Assembly (NCBI RefSeq): GCF_001641755.2
Contig: NZ_LRFG02000002.1
Coordinates: 558,001-622,000 of the forward strand
DNA from: Microbulbifer flavimaris
GTDB lineage: Bacteria; Pseudomonadota; Gammaproteobacteria; Pseudomonadales; Cellvibrionaceae
Length of the DNA stretch: 64,000 bases
Direction of reading: 5' to 3'
Position 1 is the stretch's first letter. Each line of letters starts with the position of its first letter. Under the pieces are notes generated by a model, which was given only the letters and a program-made list of their open reading frames with translations, was not told the DNA's origin and made no database searches. Shown here piece by piece: positions 60,463-64,000 of this stretch. The position numbers and the translations under genes are program-made.

Positions 60463-61977
60463 TCAGCTGGCCAGAAAGAAGCTGTAGGCCGGGTTGTCGG
60501 TCTCGTCCCAGAAGGGGTAGTGCAACTGCTCCAGCAGGGTCCGCAGCGCCTCGCGCTCCTCCGACGGCACCTCCATCCCCACCAGCACGCGCCCATAGGC
60601 GGCCCCGTGGTTGCGGTAATGGAACAGGGTGATGTTCCATCGCCCCGCCAGCTGCTCGAGAAACTTGCGCAGCGCCCCGGGTCTCTCCGGGAATTCGAAG
60701 CGATAGACCACTTCATCGGCCAGTCCCGGCGCCCGACCGCCGACCAGGTGGCGAATATGGAGTTTTGCCATCTCATTGTCAGTCAGGTCCGTCACCCGAT
60801 AACCGCCGTCGCTGAGGCGGCCCAGCAACTGGTGGCGATCGGCATCGGCGGCCACCTGCAGGCCAACGAAAATGTGTGCCTCGCCGCCATTGGCGTAGCG
60901 ATAGTTGAACTCGGTAATAGCGCGGTCGCCGAGATCGCGACAGAACTGCAGATAGCTGCCCGGACGCTCTGGAATGGTCACCGCCAGCACCGCCTCCCGT
61001 TTCTCGCCGATTTCAGTGCGCTCACTGATATAGCGCAGGCGGTCGAAATTGGTGTTGGCACCGCTGCAGATGGTCGCGAGCGCCTGGTTACTGCCGCCCT
61101 GCTCCTGGATGTACTTCTTGAGACCCGCCAGCCCCACGGCCCCGGCCGGCTCGGCGATGGAGCGCGTGTCCTCGAAGATATCCTTGATGGCCGCGCAGAC
61201 CTCATCGGTGGAGACTGTGATCACACCGTCCACGGTTTCCCGCAACACCCGAAAAGTCTCTTCACCAATCTGCGCAACCGCCACACCATCGGCGAAGAGC
61301 CCCACCTGCGGCAGACGCACGCGCTCACCCGATTCCAGCGCCACCTTGAGGCACGCGGCCTCCTCCGGCTCGACGGCAAAGACCTTCACCTCAGGGCGCA
61401 CGTACTTGATATAGGCCGCCATACCGGCGGCCAGGCCGCCGCCACCAACCGGGATAAATACGGCATCCAGATGGCCGGGATGCTGGCGCAACAGCTCCAT
61501 TCCCACCGTGCCCTGGCCCGCAATCACATCTGGATCATCGTAGGGGTGGACGAACACCAGACCGCGCTCTTCCACCAGCTGCCTGGCCAGCGCGGCCGCC
61601 TCGTCAAAGGTGTCGCCATGCAGCACCACCTCGGCGCCGCGCATGCGCACTGCATTGACCTTGATCTGCGGGGTGGTGGTGGGCATGACGATGGTGGCCC
61701 GTACCCCCAGCTGCGCCGCGCCCAGTGCCAGGCCCTGGGCATGGTTGCCCGCAGAGGCGGCTATCACCCCCTGGGCGCGCTGCTCCGCGGGCAGCTGCAA
61801 CAACTTGTTGTAGGCACCGCGCACCTTGAATGAAAAGACCGGCTGCAGGTCCTCGCGCTTGAGCAGAATGCGATTGCCAAACCGGTGTGACAGCTGGCGC
61901 ATTGGCTCCAGCGGGGTCTCGGTGGCGACATCGTAGATGCGCGCGTCTAAAATGCGCTTGATATAGGACTTGGGCAT
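60463..61977 (-). CDS. ilvA: Threonine ammonia-lyase, biosynthetic
   Basis: Deaminates threonine to 2-oxobutyrate, the first isoleucine step, and is inhibited by isoleucine. The PLP lysine is K51 in [12 protein letters not shown]. The [10 protein letters not shown] loop lies near residue 177. The C-terminal part has two ACT-like regulatory domains ([16 protein letters not shown] and [17 protein letters not shown]). The 504 aa equals the E. coli biosynthetic enzyme. It is divergent from rpiA. With ilvD and ilvE it leaves only the acetolactate synthase and reductoisomerase steps outside the window. Confidence 0.95.
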   Translation of the reverse strand: MPKSYIKRILDARIYDVATETPLEPMRQLSHRFGNRILLKREDLQPVFSFKVRGAYNKLLQLPAEQRAQGVIAASAGNHAQGLALGAAQLGVRATIVMPTTTPQIKVNAVRMRGAEVVLHGDTFDEAAALARQLVEERGLVFVHPYDDPDVIAGQGTVGMELLRQHPGHLDAVFIPVGGGGLAAGMAAYIKYVRPEVKVFAVEPEEAACLKVALESGERVRLPQVGLFADGVAVAQIGEETFRVLRETVDGVITVSTDEVCAAIKDIFEDTRSIAEPAGAVGLAGLKKYIQEQGGSNQALATICSGANTNFDRLRYISERTEIGEKREAVLAVTIPERPGSYLQFCRDLGDRAITEFNYRYANGGEAHIFVGLQVAADADRHQLLGRLSDGGYRVTDLTDNEMAKLHIRHLVGGRAPGLADEVVYRFEFPERPGALRKFLEQLAGRWNITLFHYRNHGAAYGRVLVGMEVPSEEREALRTLLEQLHYPFWDETDNPAYSFFLAS

Positions 61978-62161
61978 GGCGAAATTCAGCAGCCGTCTTT
62001 GTCAGATAGTGGTCGGTAGACAGGCACGGCCACAGACCCTGCCCGGGCTCGCCAGTCTAATCCTCCGCCAGCAGGATTGCCACCAAAAGGCTCAATCGGC
62101 GAGAGTTTTTCTCATCAAAAGCGCGATTTCCAAGAAAACATTGCACAGGACCAACAGCACC

Positions 62162-62836
62162 ATGACCCAGGACGAACTGAAGCGCGCCACTGCACGCGCC
62201 GCGATCGACTATATCGCCCCCAAACTGGAGGCAGATGGCATCGTCGGCGTCGGCACCGGCTCCACCGCCAACTTCTTTATCGATATGTTGGCGGAGATCA
62301 AGGGGCGCTTTGACGGTACTGTGGCCAGTTCAGAGGCCTCCGCGGAGCGCCTCAAGTCCCATGGCATTCCGGTGTACGATCTCAATGCAGTGGATGGTAT
62401 CCAGGTCTATGTCGATGGCGCAGACGAGGCCAATGCGGCGCTCGAGCTGATCAAGGGTGGTGGCGCCGCATTGACGCGGGAAAAAATCGTCGCCGCCTGC
62501 TCTGATGAATTCGTCTGTATCGCCGACGAGAGCAAGTGGGTACCCGTGCTGGGCACTTTTCCGCTGCCGGTGGAGGTCATCCCCATGGCCCGCTCGCTGG
62601 TGGCCCGGGAGATCGTCAAACTGGGTGGCGACCCGATCTACCGACAGGGTGTGACCACGGACAACGGCAATGTCATCCTCGACGTGCACAATCTGCATAT
62701 TACCCAGCCCAGGGCCCTGGAAGAGGCAATCAACAACATCACCGGCGTCGTCACCAATGGCCTGTTCGCCCACCGCCCCGCAGACCTCCTGCTGCTGGGC
62801 ACCGCCGCAGGAGTCAAGACCTTCACCGCCTCCTGA
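62162..62836 (+). CDS. rpiA: Ribose-5-phosphate isomerase A
   Basis: Interconverts ribulose-5-phosphate and ribose-5-phosphate. The phosphate-binding [21 protein letters not shown] and [14 protein letters not shown] motifs are complete, and it ends [18 protein letters not shown] 62162 gives 224 aa, like E. coli (219); longer frames add residues without counterpart. The rpiA-ilvA divergent pair also occurs in Pseudomonas. Confidence 0.95.
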   Translation: MTQDELKRATARAAIDYIAPKLEADGIVGVGTGSTANFFIDMLAEIKGRFDGTVASSEASAERLKSHGIPVYDLNAVDGIQVYVDGADEANAALELIKGGGAALTREKIVAACSDEFVCIADESKWVPVLGTFPLPVEVIPMARSLVAREIVKLGGDPIYRQGVTTDNGNVILDVHNLHITQPRALEEAINNITGVVTNGLFAHRPADLLLLGTAAGVKTFTAS

Positions 62837-62910
62837 GGGCGCCCAGCCCGGGGGCAACGCCTGGCCAAGAGGGCCCATTCACAGACTGAGATTCGCCGGT
62901 AGCGAGAGAC

Positions 62911-63543
62911 ATGCAGCAAAACAATAACAATTGCCCGATCACAAGAGTGCTCCTGTTACTGCTGGCCGGCAGCCTGGCCGGCTGTGCCACCAGTCCGCCA
63001 AGCAACCCGGACGATATCTGCAGTATCTTCCGCGAGAAAAAGGGCTGGTACGGCGCAGCCAAGGATGCAGAGGAAAAGTGGGGGTCCCCGGTGGCTACCA
63101 CCATGGCCTTCCTGCATCAGGAGTCGCGCTTTGTCCACGACGCCAAGCCGCCGCGGACCAGGATTTTGTGGATTTTCCCCGGCCCACGCCCGTCCGACGC
63201 CTACGGCTACTCCCAGGCCCTCGGCACGACCTGGCGCGGATACCAGCGCTCCACTTTCAATTACGGCGCCGACCGCGATGACTTCGACGACGCCATCGAC
63301 TTTGTGGGCTGGTACAACAACACCAGTGCCCGCCAGTGCCGCATACGGCCTGACGATACCTATCACCTGTACCTGGCCTATCACGAGGGCCACGGCGGCT
63401 TTAATCGCCGCAGCTTCCGCAACAAGACCTGGCTCAAGCAGGTGGCCAGGAAAGTCTCCGCGCGATCACAGAAGTACCAGCGGCAACTGGCCAGTTGTGA
63501 AAGCAGTCTCACGCGGCGAAAAAAATTCCTGGGGATTTTCTGA
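62911..63543 (+). CDS. Transglycosylase SLT-like lipoprotein
   Basis: A 210-aa lipoprotein with signal and lipobox LLLAGSLAGCATS (Cys at position 25). The mature part begins near PDDICSIFREKKGWYGA. It shows a lytic-transglycosylase-like core: the catalytic glutamate is probably the E in AFLHQESRFVHDA, followed by AYGYSQALGTTWRGY and a C-terminal YLAYHEGHGGF. It likely cleaves peptidoglycan glycan strands at the outer membrane, but activity is inferred from fold. It lies 74 bp after rpiA and may share its transcript. Confidence 0.83.
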   Translation: MQQNNNNCPITRVLLLLLAGSLAGCATSPPSNPDDICSIFREKKGWYGAAKDAEEKWGSPVATTMAFLHQESRFVHDAKPPRTRILWIFPGPRPSDAYGYSQALGTTWRGYQRSTFNYGADRDDFDDAIDFVGWYNNTSARQCRIRPDDTYHLYLAYHEGHGGFNRRSFRNKTWLKQVARKVSARSQKYQRQLASCESSLTRRKKFLGIF

Positions 63544-63568
63544 GTCTCAGGAACTCATCGGCATAAGT

Positions 63569-63593
63569 GGCGCCCAATGACCCATTGGGGGCC
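63569..63593 (+). other. Hairpin after the SLT-type gene
   Basis: CCCAATG (63573-63579) pairs with CATTGGG (63583-63589) around ACC; outer GG/CC may extend it. No T tract follows. Confidence 0.35.
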
Positions 63594-63626
63594 TAAAAAC
63601 TGTCTACCCTGACGGGACGAATCCCC

Positions 63627-63645
63627 ACTTTTGCCCGGCAAAAGT
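63627..63645. promoter_or_regulatory. Perfect dyad upstream of the DUF4168 gene
   Basis: ACTTTTGCC-C-GGCAAAAGT, a perfect 9-1-9 inverted repeat about 90 bp before the next start. It may be an operator or a small hairpin; no T tract. Confidence 0.4.
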
Positions 63646-63734
63646 CCGGCGTTTGCAGACCTGCCGCAGCGGGCACTCTCGCCATCCCCTAACTTCACCG
63701 AAGCCCAGCCAAAATGCTCCGAGGAGAGACGCCC

Positions 63735-64000
63735 ATGAAAACCTCCCCTATTCTGTTCACGTTCCTGGCACTGCTGTTTGTGATTCCCCTGGCACAGGCC
63801 CAGGGCACCGCGCAGCCCGCTGCTCAGGCAGCGGCGAAATATACCCAGCCGCAACTGGAACAGTTTGCCAACGCCTACCGTTCAATCGTGATATTGAGCC
63901 AGGAGTACGCGCCTAAGCTGAAGGCCGCCGCGGACATCCAGGAGGCCGAGGCCATCAACCAGGAAGCGCAGGGCAAGATGGTCTCCGCGATTCAGGATGC
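63735..64000 (+). CDS. DUF4168-type secreted protein, 5' part
   Basis: The gene continues beyond the window. GAGGAGAG precedes ATG 63735. The first 88 codons give a signal peptide (ILFTFLALLFVIPLAQAQ) and a helical mature part (QPQLEQFANAYRSIVILSQE, YAPKLKAAADIQEAEAINQE) that resembles DUF4168 proteins. Function unknown. No frameshift is seen in the part visible. Confidence 0.72.
   Translation, partial: MKTSPILFTFLALLFVIPLAQAQGTAQPAAQAAAKYTQPQLEQFANAYRSIVILSQEYAPKLKAAADIQEAEAINQEAQGKMVSAIQD

Noticed and set aside
1-64000. tRNA, rRNA, CRISPR, IS element, prophage or att site
   Set aside because: Reading all gaps and coding regions I saw no tRNA-like cloverleaf, no regularly spaced repeats, no transposase or integrase, and no terminal repeats of an insertion sequence.

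Overview
The window is about 60% G+C, densely packed bacterial DNA with no insertion sequence, prophage, CRISPR array, rRNA or tRNA that I can see. Protein families and gene order point to a gammaproteobacterium close to Cellvibrionales (Microbulbifer-like) with Pseudomonas-like synteny. This is inference: the evidence is tolC/waaA and LPS glycosyltransferases leading to ilvE-glnE, lgt-thyA-folA, rppH-ptsP, ygfB-pepP-ubiH-ubiI and zapA-6S RNA-fau, plus a TonB2/TtpC-type operon with DUF3450 and TPR genes. The species cannot be proven from the sequence alone.

Layout. 1-12.9 kb is an envelope-polysaccharide locus: the 3' end of a TolC-family gene, Kdo transferase waaA, five glycosyltransferase or ELM1-like genes, a YrbL-like kinase-fold protein, manC (GDP-mannose), an O-antigen-ligase-type membrane protein and ugd (UDP-glucuronate). 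12.93-13.54 kb is a gene-free interval with three large palindromes, two of them copies of one repeat. 13.5-21.4 kb carries ilvE, glnE, a lone GspE/PilB-type ATPase and a DUF47-Pit phosphate uptake pair. 21.5-28.2 kb holds PhzF, a DUF6314 protein, an EamA transporter, argE, argA and ilvD. 28.3-34.4 kb is the TonB energy-transduction cluster (DUF3450, TtpC, ExbB2, ExbD, TonB, TPR, then a separate tonB). 34.7-36.8 kb is lgt-thyA-folA. 37-43.6 kb holds an NRDE protein, three tandem YcbB-type L,D-transpeptidases and a MepK-like endopeptidase. 43.7-52.5 kb holds an imelysin lipoprotein, a HAD phosphatase, rppH, ptsP, gcvT-gcvH, a 2OG-Fe(II) oxygenase and a CNNM-type transporter. 52.5-64 kb holds a rhomboid protease, ubiI-ubiH-pepP-ygfB, TIGR02449-zapA, 6S RNA, fau, a 46-residue membrane protein, ilvA, rpiA, an SLT-type lipoprotein and the 5' part of a DUF4168 gene.

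How the parts work together. Much of the window builds or powers the envelope: LPS core/O-antigen assembly, GDP-mannose and UDP-glucuronate supply, lipoprotein maturation (lgt), 3-3 peptidoglycan cross-linking, and energised outer-membrane transport. The rest is core metabolism: branched-chain amino acids and arginine, nitrogen control (glnE, ptsP), one-carbon metabolism (gcvT, gcvH, thyA, folA, fau) and ubiquinone synthesis.

The most unusual signal is non-coding. Two copies of a roughly 65-nt core lie in inverted orientation between ugd and ilvE. Each is closed by its own unrelated inverted repeat and each folds into two small hairpins with GGGA in the loop. The loop context nearly matches the SELEX consensus for the RNA regulator CsrA/RsmA, and the larger hairpin shows two compensatory base-pair changes between copies. 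I propose this as a candidate CsrA/RsmA-binding repeat family; this is a hypothesis, not a demonstrated function.
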